64,000 nt of DNA, taken from assembly GCF_026723825.1 (NCBI RefSeq), contig NZ_CP113519.1:3348001-3412000 (forward strand), read 5' to 3'. This document shows positions 1 through 6,932 of this stretch, piece after piece. Positions within the stretch are counted from its first letter, which is position 1. Every line of letters begins with the position of its first letter. A program made the position numbers and the translations under genes. The notes under the pieces were generated by a model. The model did no database searches. It was not told the DNA's origin and saw only the letters and a list, made by a program, of their open reading frames with translations. The DNA is from Pseudomonas sp. GOM7 (GTDB lineage Bacteria > Pseudomonadota > Gammaproteobacteria > Pseudomonadales > Pseudomonadaceae).

Positions 1-2
1 CC

Positions 3-596
3 GCCAACCCGGGGCTGGACGTGCAACTGCGGCTGATCGACAGCTTCACCGACCTGCACGGCGAGCACCTGGGCGAAGTAGATATCGTGGTGCGCATAGG
101 CCCCCTGCCGGACAGCCGACTGGTGGCCACGCCACTGGCTTCGATGACCCGCATCGTCTGCGCCAACCCGGACTACCTGCGCCGACGCGGCATCCCGCGT
201 AGTCCGTTGGAGCTCGATCAGCATGACGGCCTCGACTGGGACAGCCTCGCCCCACCCTACGCCTGGCGCTTCGAGGTCGACGGCAAGCTGCAGCTATGCA
301 AGCCCAAGCGCATGCGGCAAACCAGCAACAACGCCGAAACCCTGCTGTTCAGCGCCATCGCCGGCCTGGGCATTGCCCACCTGCCGACCTGGATGATCAG
401 CGAGCACCTACAGCGCGGCGAGCTGGTGCCGCTGTTCTGCGAGAACGGCCTGCCCCCGAGCGAGCCCAGCACCATCTACGCGCTGCGCCTGGAGCGTGAA
501 GCCAGCGCGCGAACGCGCCTGCTGCTCAGCTTCCTCAAACAGCGCTTCGGCTTTCCGCCGCCCTGGGATCAGGCGTTGCAGGCCAGCCTGGGCTGA
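3..596 (+). CDS. LysR-family regulator, C-terminal part (cut by left edge)
   Basis: About 197 codons are open from the window edge. The first in-window GTG (position 21) is an internal Val, because the reading frame is already open before it with typical LysR effector-domain sequence. The product matches the periplasmic-binding-protein-like effector half of LysR regulators: a GEVDIVVRIG strand, the 'R.vCAnPdYL..rG.P..p.eL..Hd' stretch, and 'GLGIAHLPTWM' near the end. The N-terminal winged helix lies outside the window, so neither target nor effector can be stated. The stop is followed 10 bp later by the convergent RDD gene. Confidence 0.85.
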   Translation, partial: ANPGLDVQLRLIDSFTDLHGEHLGEVDIVVRIGPLPDSRLVATPLASMTRIVCANPDYLRRRGIPRSPLELDQHDGLDWDSLAPPYAWRFEVDGKLQLCKPKRMRQTSNNAETLLFSAIAGLGIAHLPTWMISEHLQRGELVPLFCENGLPPSEPSTIYALRLEREASARTRLLLSFLKQRFGFPPPWDQALQASLG

Positions 597-606
597 GCAG
601 CGTCGG

Positions 607-1107
607 TCAGGCGGCCACGACTCGCGTACCGGCCAGGTGGTCGTGCACACAGCGCCGGTCGCTGCGGAAGATGAATAGGTAATTGATGCTGCACAGCAAG
701 GTGCCGGCGACAGGAATCAGCGACACCAGCCATACACTCAGGTAGCGCTTGAGCAACAGGCCGGGCAGCGCCGGCACCTGGCCCTGCATGTCGACGATCC
801 GCACCTTGCAGATGCGTTTGCCCACGGTTTGCCCGTAGCGCTTGAGCCAGGCTCCGTTGATCAGCACGAACACGACCATGCCGATCAGCATGCCCTGCAC
901 CTGCAGCCAGATGCTCGGCTCGATGCCCTGCACGAACATCTCGAAATCACCCTTGAAATAGGAAATCGGCATCGTGATCAACGCGAGCAGCAGGGAGTCG
1001 ATGATCACAGCGCCGAGACGTGCACCGCGCGACGCCAGCAACGGTTCATCCGCCGCCCGCTCCTGCAAGGCCGCCTGGGGTGTCTGATAAGGATTTAGAG
1101 TGTCCAT
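607..1107 (-). CDS. RDD-family integral membrane protein
   Basis: A 166-residue protein with the RDD signature early on (R-G-A-R-L-G-A-V-I-I-D-S, about residues 27-38) and three hydrophobic segments at roughly 32-50, 70-90 and 125-150. The 'QTVGKRICKVRIVD' stretch is the usual conserved loop of this family. Some RDD proteins are linked to ion exchange or osmotic stress, but most have no known role and I cannot assign a substrate. The ATG at 1107 has a strong GGGAGG ribosome binding site about 6 nt upstream. It stands alone, downstream of the efp terminator on the same strand. Confidence 0.85.
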   Translation of the reverse strand: MDTLNPYQTPQAALQERAADEPLLASRGARLGAVIIDSLLLALITMPISYFKGDFEMFVQGIEPSIWLQVQGMLIGMVVFVLINGAWLKRYGQTVGKRICKVRIVDMQGQVPALPGLLLKRYLSVWLVSLIPVAGTLLCSINYLFIFRSDRRCVHDHLAGTRVVAA

Positions 1108-1134
1108 GAAACCTCCCTGTCAAAAACGAGACAT

Positions 1135-1164
1135 AAAAAAGCCCAGTCGGCTGACTGGGCTTTT
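1135..1164 (-). terminator. Rho-independent terminator of efp
   Basis: AAGCCCAGTC-GG-CTGACTGGGCTT-type hairpin that, read on the minus strand, follows the efp stop codon by about 16 bp and ends in a run of six T. It separates efp from the RDD gene. Confidence 0.85.
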
Positions 1165-1180
1165 CATCTTATCACCTGAA

Positions 1181-1753
1181 TCAGGCCGGAGCCTGGGTGC
1201 GACCCTTGTAGGAAGCGTCGCGGGTGTCGATCTCGATCCAGTCGTCGATGTCGACGAACTCGGCAACCTTGATCTCGGTGCCATTGCGCAGCTTGGCAGG
1301 CTTCATCACCTTGCCGGAGGTGTCGCCACGGGCGGCGTTCTCGGTGTAGACCACCTGACGCACGATGGTGGTCGGCAGGTCGACGGAGATCACCTTGCCC
1401 TCGAAGAACACGGCTTCGCAGATATCGGTCATGCCTTCTTCGATGAACGGCAGAACACTTTCCAGATCTTCGGCACGCAGCTCGTAGGAGTTGTATTCCG
1501 GATCCATGAACACGTAGTCGTCACCGCTGATGTAGGACAGGGTCACTTCCTTGCGCTCGAGAATCACCGGTTCCATCTTGTCGTCGGCTTTGTAGACGGT
1601 CTCGGTCTTGGAGCCGTTGAGCAGGTTCTTCAGCTTCATCTTGACGATGGCGCTGTTACGGCCGGACTTGGTGAACTCGGCCTTCTGGATCAGCCACGGC
1701 TGGCCGTCGATCAGGGCCACGCTGTTGACTCTCATTTCCTGTGCAGTTTTCAT
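1181..1753 (-). CDS. efp: Elongation factor P
   Basis: A 190-residue EF-P with the standard KOW-like N-terminal domain and two OB domains. EF-P enters the ribosomal E site and relieves stalling at polyproline. The residue at the tip of domain I is Arg32 (in K-S-G-R-N), not Lys, which is the type modified by rhamnosylation, and the modifying enzyme EarP is encoded 43 bp upstream on the same strand. The start chosen is the ATG at 1753 giving MKTAQEMR; a longer open frame to 1882 overlaps earP and lacks similarity to the family. Confidence 0.97.
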   Translation of the reverse strand: MKTAQEMRVNSVALIDGQPWLIQKAEFTKSGRNSAIVKMKLKNLLNGSKTETVYKADDKMEPVILERKEVTLSYISGDDYVFMDPEYNSYELRAEDLESVLPFIEEGMTDICEAVFFEGKVISVDLPTTIVRQVVYTENAARGDTSGKVMKPAKLRNGTEIKVAEFVDIDDWIEIDTRDASYKGRTQAPA

Positions 1754-1796
1754 GCGAATATCCGAAATATGCGGGAGGTACAGAATTCTAAGCCCG

Positions 1797-2924
1797 CTAT
1801 GATAGCCAATTTCGGTGAAACTGCACCAGTGCCGAGGCAAGATCCGGCCGGGCGGCCTGTTGCGAGCACCAGCGCTCGGCATGTTCGCGCAACTCTTGCC
1901 AGTTGCGCTCTACCTCGCCCCAGGCCTCTGCCATGCCCTGCTCGGCGTTCCAGGCCTTCCATAGCTGCTGCAGCGCAGCATCCGCCGACGCACTGAGCCC
2001 CTGGCGATAGAGCGCGAGAAAGGCATCGAGCTTGTCCCAGTGCGCGCCCTCCTCCTGCCGATAGATATGCCAGAGCATGGGCCTTGCTGCCCACTGCGCG
2101 CGAATGAAGGAATCCTCGCCGCGCACGGCATTGAAATCGCAACACCACAGCAAGCGGTCGTAATCGGCCTGGGCCATGAACGGCAGCCCCTGCAGATGTA
2201 GATTGCCGCGCTGGCATCGTTCGCCAGGCGCCAGCGACCTGCCCAGCCAGGCCTGCACATCGGCGAGAATGCGCCCCTGCGGCACCAGCAGTTGCGTGGG
2301 CCGCTCGGCGCCGGCGAGCGCCTGCAGCCAGTCGGCCAGGCCGGCGTTTTCATAGGCGAACAGCGAGATCAGTTGCGCCTGGGCCTGGCGCACCACGCCC
2401 AATCGCGCCAGGAAAGCCGCTTGCGCGCCGACATCGGCCTGCAATGCATCTCGCTCGGCGAGCAGACTGGCCTCGCGCAGCAGACCACCAGTACCCTCGA
2501 CGAAACCGGGAAAGAAGAAGAACTTCTGCAACCCGCCCGGCTGCGGCGACGGCAGGCCATGGCAGCCCGCCACCCAGTCCTCGGCGCTGAGGTATTCCAG
2601 ATTCAGCCACAAGGGCGGCACCGTGCGTGCGGCCATCGCCTCGACGTATTCGCCCGGCAGCGTGCAGGCGAAGGCTTCGATCACCACATCGGCCACCTCC
2701 ACCGGCTGCCAGGCGCCCGACCAGTGCCGCACCTCGACGCTCGCCTGCTCCTGCACTGCCGCGTGCGGGTCGAGGCTCGGGCACAGATGAGCGAAGGAGC
2801 CCAGATCATCCACCCACAGGCGTACCGCCAACCCATGTTCGGCCACCAGTTGCCGGGCCAGGCGCCAGGTCACGCCAATATCGCCGTAGTTGTCCACCAC
2901 GGCGCAGAAAATGTCCCACTTCAC
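1797..2924 (-). CDS. earP: EF-P arginine rhamnosyltransferase EarP
   Basis: 375 residues beginning (V/M)[20 protein letters not shown], the characteristic EarP (former DUF2331) N-terminus with the DNYGDIGV motif. It is a GT-B inverting glycosyltransferase that transfers rhamnose from dTDP-L-rhamnose to Arg32 of EF-P. The '[21 protein letters not shown]' region near residue 260 matches the nucleotide-sugar pocket. I prefer the GTG at 2924, with GGGG about 8 nt upstream, over the ATG at 2951, which has no visible ribosome binding site. earP and efp form one transcription unit, so writer and target are made together. Confidence 0.95.
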   Translation of the reverse strand: MKWDIFCAVVDNYGDIGVTWRLARQLVAEHGLAVRLWVDDLGSFAHLCPSLDPHAAVQEQASVEVRHWSGAWQPVEVADVVIEAFACTLPGEYVEAMAARTVPPLWLNLEYLSAEDWVAGCHGLPSPQPGGLQKFFFFPGFVEGTGGLLREASLLAERDALQADVGAQAAFLARLGVVRQAQAQLISLFAYENAGLADWLQALAGAERPTQLLVPQGRILADVQAWLGRSLAPGERCQRGNLHLQGLPFMAQADYDRLLWCCDFNAVRGEDSFIRAQWAARPMLWHIYRQEEGAHWDKLDAFLALYRQGLSASADAALQQLWKAWNAEQGMAEAWGEVERNWQELREHAERWCSQQAARPDLASALVQFHRNWLS

Positions 2925-3005
2925 GCCATACCCCGACCGGGAAAACGTCATTTTAACTGCACGAATAAAAGAAAAGCCCGCCACGTGGGGTAATGCTGTT
3001 TGGCT

Positions 3006-3030
3006 CCCCTCTCCCGTCATGGGAGAGGGG
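3006..3030. repeat. GC-rich hairpin (CCCCTCTCCC stem)
   Basis: Perfect 10-bp inverted repeat with a 5-nt loop (GTCAT), followed by an extra GGGGGAGAGGG half. It lies between earP and the small gene upstream and is of the type found dispersed in intergenic regions. It could act as a transcription attenuator, but no T-run follows. Confidence 0.5.
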
Positions 3031-3060
3031 CTGGGGGAGAGGGCTGAGTGCGGAAATCGA

Positions 3061-3270
3061 TCAGGCCAGAAAAGAGGATGACGCATCACCGCGAACGGCA
3101 GTGCTCAACTGCCAGATCGCCTGGCAGGCCAGCGCCGCCTCGCGAGAGGCGAAAGGGCCAGCCTTGGGCTGACCATCGACCGGCAGCAGCCAGCAGGCCA
3201 TATGACCACCGGACTTGAGTTCATCGGGCACGGCACTGCCCACCAGAGAAACCACATCGATGCGCGGCAT
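3061..3270 (-). CDS. Small protein of unknown function (69 aa)
   Basis: Begins MPRIDVVSLV at the ATG at 3270, which has a very good GGAGG 5 nt upstream; a TTG 12 nt earlier is less likely. The product is soluble-looking with no membrane segment or recognisable domain; it contains 'GPFASREAALACQAIW', a short amphipathic helix. It lies 136 bp upstream of earP on the same strand. I do not recognise a family. Confidence 0.6.
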   Translation of the reverse strand: MPRIDVVSLVGSAVPDELKSGGHMACWLLPVDGQPKAGPFASREAALACQAIWQLSTAVRGDASSSFLA

Positions 3271-3388
3271 AGCCACCTCCAACCTGTTGCACGTTTCGTT
3301 GGAGTGAGCTTATGCCGGCGCACCAGCTCGCTGAAATCGACGCTTTCAATGGTCACCATAAGGGTAATCGATGCTCAGTCGGGCAGGA

Positions 3389-3438
3389 GGCTGCGTAGGC
3401 TGCGTAGGCTGCGTAGGCTGCGTAGGCTGCGTAGGCTG
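3389..3438. repeat. 9-bp tandem repeat, five copies
   Basis: The unit GGCTGCGTA is repeated head to tail five times (3389-3433) and followed by a partial unit. It is intergenic (3283-3566) between two minus-strand genes. I see no credible gene in this interval. Confidence 0.9.
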
Positions 3439-3566
3439 GCGCCACATTGCCGAAGGCGTTCACGAGGATCGAAGGAAAAGGAAGCGAATTTACCGAAAGG
3501 GAGAACAACTTGAGATTACGCAGCCAGGCAAAGCCTGGACGGGAAGCGGTTACTGGGTTCTACCGC

Positions 3567-3923
3567 TCATGAATAGCTCTTGATCACGGCAACGCAGTTC
3601 GCCTTCGTGTTGGTGAACTCAAGAATATGGCTGAAACGCCGCTTCTGCCCATTTGCAAAAGTCACCACACCGCTCGCTGCCCCGACCTTCCCATGAGAAA
3701 TCGCGTGCTCGATAGCAACAGCGGCGGGCTTGGTCTTTGCAGCCAGCGCCTTGGCAATGGCGCTTCTTCCCTTGATGGGAGCGTCCGCAACGCCCTCCCA
3801 GACAGCATCATCACTAAAACCCTCCGCCATCGCCTGGCCGGTTTCCAGCGCTATCGCCACATCCTGCACGAACCTGTTCTTGGGAGAATTGCCACAGTCC
3901 CCGCTACCATGAATCTCGGTCAT
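3567..3923 (-). CDS. NTF2-like (SnoaL-type) protein
   Basis: 118 residues resembling the SnoaL/NTF2-like superfamily: helical N-terminus (NRFVQDVAIALETGQ), then 'FSDDAVWEGVAD', then a curved sheet with 'GKVGAASGVVTFANGQKRRFSHILEFTN'. Members are small cone-shaped folds that bind or isomerise small molecules, or simply dimerise; no function can be given. The ATG at 3923 has GAGGGG 5-6 nt upstream. Isolated, with a REP pair upstream. Confidence 0.7.
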   Translation of the reverse strand: MTEIHGSGDCGNSPKNRFVQDVAIALETGQAMAEGFSDDAVWEGVADAPIKGRSAIAKALAAKTKPAAVAIEHAISHGKVGAASGVVTFANGQKRRFSHILEFTNTKANCVAVIKSYS

Positions 3924-4064
3924 CTCGCCCCTCTTCTCTCACCTGTAACCATTTATCTCAAAGCGGTTCAATGCAAGCCACCAGAGCCCAAATCTCCGGT
4001 ACCGCATATGCCTGAGCAGCCAAACTGTTTGATGGTAAGTCGAATGCGTTATCGGACTGTTTTT

Positions 4065-4122
4065 GTAGGAGCCGGCTTGCCGGCGATGCTTTTGCCTCGA
4101 TCGCCCGCAAGCGGGCTCCTAC
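4065..4122. repeat. REP pair (GTAGGAGCCGGC type)
   Basis: Two oppositely oriented REP-like units starting GTAGGAGCCGGCTTGCCGGC and ending GCCCGCAAGCGGGCTCCTAC. This is the common intergenic palindrome of Pseudomonas chromosomes and marks the surrounding 3924-4247 as non-coding. Confidence 0.85.
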
Positions 4123-4186
4123 GCGCTTGGTCATCCACATAGGCTTATGCTCAAGGCTCACCCGCTATGTCGGCGCATTGCAGCTC

Positions 4187-4248
4187 ACGGGCTTTCCACC
4201 CCCCCGCCGGCTCGACTCGTCGCTATTCGGCGCCATGATTTCGACACT
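4187..4248. repeat. Imperfect copy of the prophage left-end sequence
   Basis: Starts ACGGGCTTTCC and ends CTATTCGGCGCCATGATTTCGACACT. It aligns with 5311-5373 inside the prophage left end (ACGGGCTTTCC to CTATTCGGCACTATAATTTCGACACT), with most positions matching. The two copies flank mqsRA, the 48-codon ORF and attL. Confidence 0.6.
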
Positions 4249-4649
4249 CAACCTGCACGCAGCTCGTCGATCAGCTCCGGGTGACGCCCCAGTATCTTGA
4301 ACAACTGCACCAGCGGCTGCGGTGCTTCCGTGCTGCCTCGCTCATAGCGAGAAAACGCATTCGGGCCACCACCAAACAGCTCGGCCGCTTCACGCTGGCT
4401 CAAGCGCAACTGCTTGCGCACACTGCGAATCAGCTCCTGATTACCGCTCCGAGCGTTCACCTGCTGACGAAACTCGTTCATGGCACAGATGACGCGCTCG
4501 CTCTCAGCCGGCCCGGTCAGGGACTCGCCGCAGGCATCGCACCAGTCAGCCGTTACTGCGGCAATTTGAGTGGTCTGCCCCTTGTAGGTGAAGGGCATAT
4601 CGCGGGTGTCGTGAACCAGTTCCGCCCCGCCGCATACTGGACATTTCAT
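4248..4649 (-). CDS. mqsA: Antitoxin MqsA
   Basis: 133 residues in MqsA order: an N-terminal zinc domain with CPVCGG (residues 3-8) and CDAC, then a C-terminal HTH_XRE-type domain containing 'LSQREAAELFGGGPNAFSRYERG', the recognition helix signature of MqsA. It neutralises the MqsR ribonuclease and autorepresses the operon. I choose the ATG at 4649, with GGAG about 9 nt upstream inside the mqsR end; a GTG at 4655 is also possible. Its toxin partner is frameshifted, but a perfect MqsA-type palindrome remains upstream. Confidence 0.93.
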   Translation of the reverse strand: MKCPVCGGAELVHDTRDMPFTYKGQTTQIAAVTADWCDACGESLTGPAESERVICAMNEFRQQVNARSGNQELIRSVRKQLRLSQREAAELFGGGPNAFSRYERGSTEAPQPLVQLFKILGRHPELIDELRAG

Positions 4650-4651
4650 GG

Positions 4652-4947
4652 TCACTTCTCCTTGAAGGAAACGATCAGCAGATCGGCCACCAGCGTGAAC
4701 TTCAGATAGACCTGCCCGAACTCGGTTTCGGGTCGGTAAACGTCTTGCCAGGTAGTATGATCCGCATAGGTTGTCATGCTCTTGAAAAAGTCGCGGCTGC
4801 TCAGGGCACTGATGACGGCCAGCATGTCGGCCATCCCCATACCCAGCTCAGCGCCCCTTCCAGGGCTACGCGGGTGAAGCGATAACGCTGCTCGGCTACG
4901 GCCTGCTTCACCAGCTCAAGCTTGAAATGGGGTTTGCGCTTTTCCAT
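4652..4947 (-). pseudogene. mqsR: Toxin mqsR, frameshifted
   Basis: Translation from the ATG at 4947 gives MEKRKPHFKLELVKQAV..RFTRVALEG, then leaves frame near 4851-4857. The matching continuation, A-E-L-G-M-G-M-A-D-M..FFKSMTTYADHTTWQDVYRP..VYLKFTLVADLLIVSFKEK, is read in the next frame to the stop at 4652. The two parts together cover a complete 98-residue MqsR (GCU-specific mRNA interferase of the RelE fold). One base is missing at a GGGG run, either a real loss-of-function indel or a sequencing error. Gene order toxin-antitoxin and the 4-nt overlap with mqsA are as in E. coli. Confidence 0.88.
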
Positions 4948-4958
4948 GCCGCTCAAAA

Positions 4959-4973
4959 TAACCTTTTAGGTTA
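4959..4973. promoter_or_regulatory. MqsA operator palindrome
   Basis: TAACCTTTTAGGTTA, a perfect 6-bp inverted repeat with a 3-bp centre, 11 bp upstream of the mqsR start. It has the form of the palindrome bound by E. coli MqsA. It also lies 21 bp upstream of the divergent 48-codon ORF, so both directions could be repressed. Confidence 0.8.
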
Positions 4974-4993
4974 ATTTCCTCAAGGGAGCATCC

Positions 4994-5140
4994 ATGCCAG
5001 ACGATAGCCCTAGACGATTGCGCAACGAGCTGCTTGCCGGGGCCGCATCCAGACCTGCCCAGCCCGCAGACCCGCAATACTTCGCTCGCCTGCGCCAACA
5101 AGTACAGCAGTCCGGGCAGGCAACTACGCCATCGAAATGA
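4994..5140 (+). CDS. Small ORF (48 aa) divergent from mqsR
   Basis: ATG with a strong AAGGGAG 7 nt upstream. The product (begins MPDDSPRRLRNELLAG, ends QATTPSK) is short and charged, with a central 'PADPQYFARLRQQVQQSG' helix, and has no membrane segment. I do not recognise the family; it might be an antitoxin-like remnant. It shares the 46-bp intergenic region and the MqsA palindrome with mqsR. Codon use looks coding, but its size keeps confidence moderate. Confidence 0.5.
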   Translation: MPDDSPRRLRNELLAGAASRPAQPADPQYFARLRQQVQQSGQATTPSK

Positions 5141-5194
5141 AACGAGTGGCAAATGGGTTGGTGCCTTGTGTCGACAGGACGGGACACCAAAAAC

Positions 5195-5269
5195 AAAAAA
5201 GCCCCGAAAGCTTTTCAGCTTTCAGGGCTTCGGGTATTGCGAAAGTGGCGGTGAAGAAGAGATTCGAAC
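5195..5269. repeat. attL: duplicated tRNA-Ser 3' end plus terminator
   Basis: Positions 5233-5269 are an exact 37-bp direct repeat of 17538-17574 (GGTATTGCGAAAGTGG...GATTCGAAC). The last 24 bases are the 3' end of the tRNA-Ser gene. Left of the exact core, 5195-5232 is an imperfect copy of 17500-17537 containing the AGCCCCGAAAGC/GCTTTCAGGGCT terminator hairpin. This is the left junction of the integrated element. Confidence 0.9.
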
Positions 5270-5357
5270 CCGTTTCAGTAGCGTGTCAATTCGTGCCAAA
5301 CCCGCTCGTTACGGGCTTTCCGCTCGACTCACCGTCTCGTTTCGTCTCTATTCGGCA

Positions 5358-6116
5358 CTATAATTTCGACACTTTTTCGACATTTGCCCGTCTTTCCTCG
5401 TCCTTAACAGACCTTACTTTACCTAGATTTTGCTGTTCCCCTTTTAAGGTGTACTCCGAAAGCTTCACCACTTCAATTTCACCAGTAAGAATTCCGCCTG
5501 AGTCACTTGCCTTGAAATAAGCCAAAACTACGTTGTCGCCATATATCTCAACTAAAACCTTATCATCACCAACAACAAAGTATGAGACCTTTTCCAAAGC
5601 AACGTTATAACCAACCCCCAAACTAAGCCCCGCCATAAGAATAGCAACAAACAGAAAACCTTTAAACTTATCAACCAAAATAAGCGACTCGTCTTTTTTT
5701 GCCTCAACCTCCACACTACCCTTCTGCTTAATTAAATCCAAAACATACAGATAAAAAATAACAAAAAACGCCAGCGCCAACCATAACAACTGACTCACCC
5801 GGTACAATCCAGCAAACAATAAAACCATTAAGGAAGGAATTAAAGATATACAAAATGCAGTCAGATGCTTATTACTTTTTCTCGCAAAGTTAATAACAGT
5901 GTAAAAAATCTCAACAACAACATAAAGCAAAAACACCAAGCACATGCACGAAATGATTACCGTATACAGATCAACTTCTATAACATTAGGCGGAACACCA
6001 TAAAAGCCCAAATACCCAATTTCAAAAAAGAAAGATGCCGCAATTGCAACCATAGGAATTGCGCTAAGCAGAAATGCCTCAGCCTTTAGGAAAGTTAAGA
6101 TTTCAGAGGTTTTCAT
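5358..6116 (-). CDS. Multi-spanning membrane protein, prophage cargo
   Basis: 252 residues with hydrophobic segments at about 14-34, 47-70, 83-104, 107-127 and 150-170, followed by a soluble C-terminal part of about 80 residues with beta-strand character. I recognise no family. Codons are AT-rich compared with the structural genes, suggesting separate acquisition. The ATG at 6116 follows the upstream minus-strand gene by 7 bp, so the two are probably co-transcribed. It is the gene nearest attL, a usual place for accessory (moron) genes. Confidence 0.75.
   Translation of the reverse strand: MKTSEILTFLKAEAFLLSAIPMVAIAASFFFEIGYLGFYGVPPNVIEVDLYTVIISCMCLVFLLYVVVEIFYTVINFARKSNKHLTAFCISLIPSLMVLLFAGLYRVSQLLWLALAFFVIFYLYVLDLIKQKGSVEVEAKKDESLILVDKFKGFLFVAILMAGLSLGVGYNVALEKVSYFVVGDDKVLVEIYGDNVVLAYFKASDSGGILTGEIEVVKLSEYTLKGEQQNLGKVRSVKDEERRANVEKVSKL
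5364..5382. promoter_or_regulatory. Putative integrase arm-type site, left
   Basis: TTTCGACACTTTTTCGACA, a direct pair of TTCGACA motifs 95 bp inside attL. An almost identical sequence (18 of 19) sits 20 bp inside the extended attR repeat at 17462-17480. On the excised circle they would flank attP, as integrase arm sites do. It overlaps the 3' end of the membrane-protein gene. Confidence 0.5.
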
Positions 6117-6123
6117 TTCTCCC

Positions 6124-6894
6124 CTACCCCATCGGATTAAAGCTACTCGCCGCAGAGCAATAGCGCGTCTTCATGCGGTCACTGCTTGTCTTGCGGTCAC
6201 TGTCATAGCGGGCACGCCAGGTTCGGCACTGTTTGTGAAAGTGCTGCTTGGCGGCCTTGCGGCATTCGCGGTAGTCGATTGATCCGCGTCGGTGGTTGGC
6301 GCAGACGCTGGTGCCGTCGATGTAGTTGTTCACCGATATCCATTCCGCCAGGTAGTTCGTGCCACCATTCCAGCTCTTGATCCACTTGGAAGTCCGCTCG
6401 CGGCTTACCTGCTTGGATTTGCGTTGCTGCGTCTGTTGGGATGCCTGGGCTATGCGGTGAGTTGCGGGCGGTGTGTATGTGCTGGCCGGCTGTTTGGGGG
6501 TGTAGTTGTTGTCATTGAAGACATTCTGCGCACTGGCAACCGCCCTCGCCTTTTCTTCCTCCGTCCACTCCATCGAGGCGTATGGCTGAGGCTGATTGGC
6601 CGACCGGCGTGCAACCCGTTGCGCGGGTGGATCGAGGGGAATGGATGGCAGCCTTAGGTTCTCTTCCGGCTCGCTGTAGGGCTGTGGCGCCGGTTGCTGG
6701 CTGAACAGGGGTCTGCCGTCTACGTGTATCGCCTGCTTGAGCTGATCCACATTGATCACGATTGGCTTGGCAAACAATGCGATCACACCCCAGGTAATCG
6801 CGGAACCCACGCCCAGGATGGCCACTATTCGCCATGGGCCGGGCTTTTTCTTGCTGCATAGATAGTCTGGTGCGTCTTCCCAGTCGGATTTCAT
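6124..6894 (-). CDS. Single-TM protein with conserved cysteine C-terminus, prophage cargo
   Basis: 256 residues: a short cytoplasmic N-terminus, one membrane helix at about 22-44 (WRIVAILGVGSAITWGVIAL), a Pro/Gln-rich linker (about 65-165), and a basic C-terminal domain (about 170-256). That domain holds four cysteines in 'GTSVCANHRRGSIDYRECRKAAKQ', 'FHKQC' and 'RYCSAAS', probably paired in the periplasm. GGAGG lies 5 nt upstream of the ATG. The linker is GC-richer than the neighbouring cargo. Function unknown; it could be an envelope protein that alters phage receptor or entry. Confidence 0.75.
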   Translation of the reverse strand: MKSDWEDAPDYLCSKKKPGPWRIVAILGVGSAITWGVIALFAKPIVINVDQLKQAIHVDGRPLFSQQPAPQPYSEPEENLRLPSIPLDPPAQRVARRSANQPQPYASMEWTEEEKARAVASAQNVFNDNNYTPKQPASTYTPPATHRIAQASQQTQQRKSKQVSRERTSKWIKSWNGGTNYLAEWISVNNYIDGTSVCANHRRGSIDYRECRKAAKQHFHKQCRTWRARYDSDRKTSSDRMKTRYCSAASSFNPMG

Positions 6895-6932
6895 ATTGCC
6901 TCCATGCCAATATCAAAATAAATATCGTTTAA

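Noticed and set aside
1100..1996. 298-codon plus-strand open frame
   Set aside because: Antisense to efp; GC-driven.
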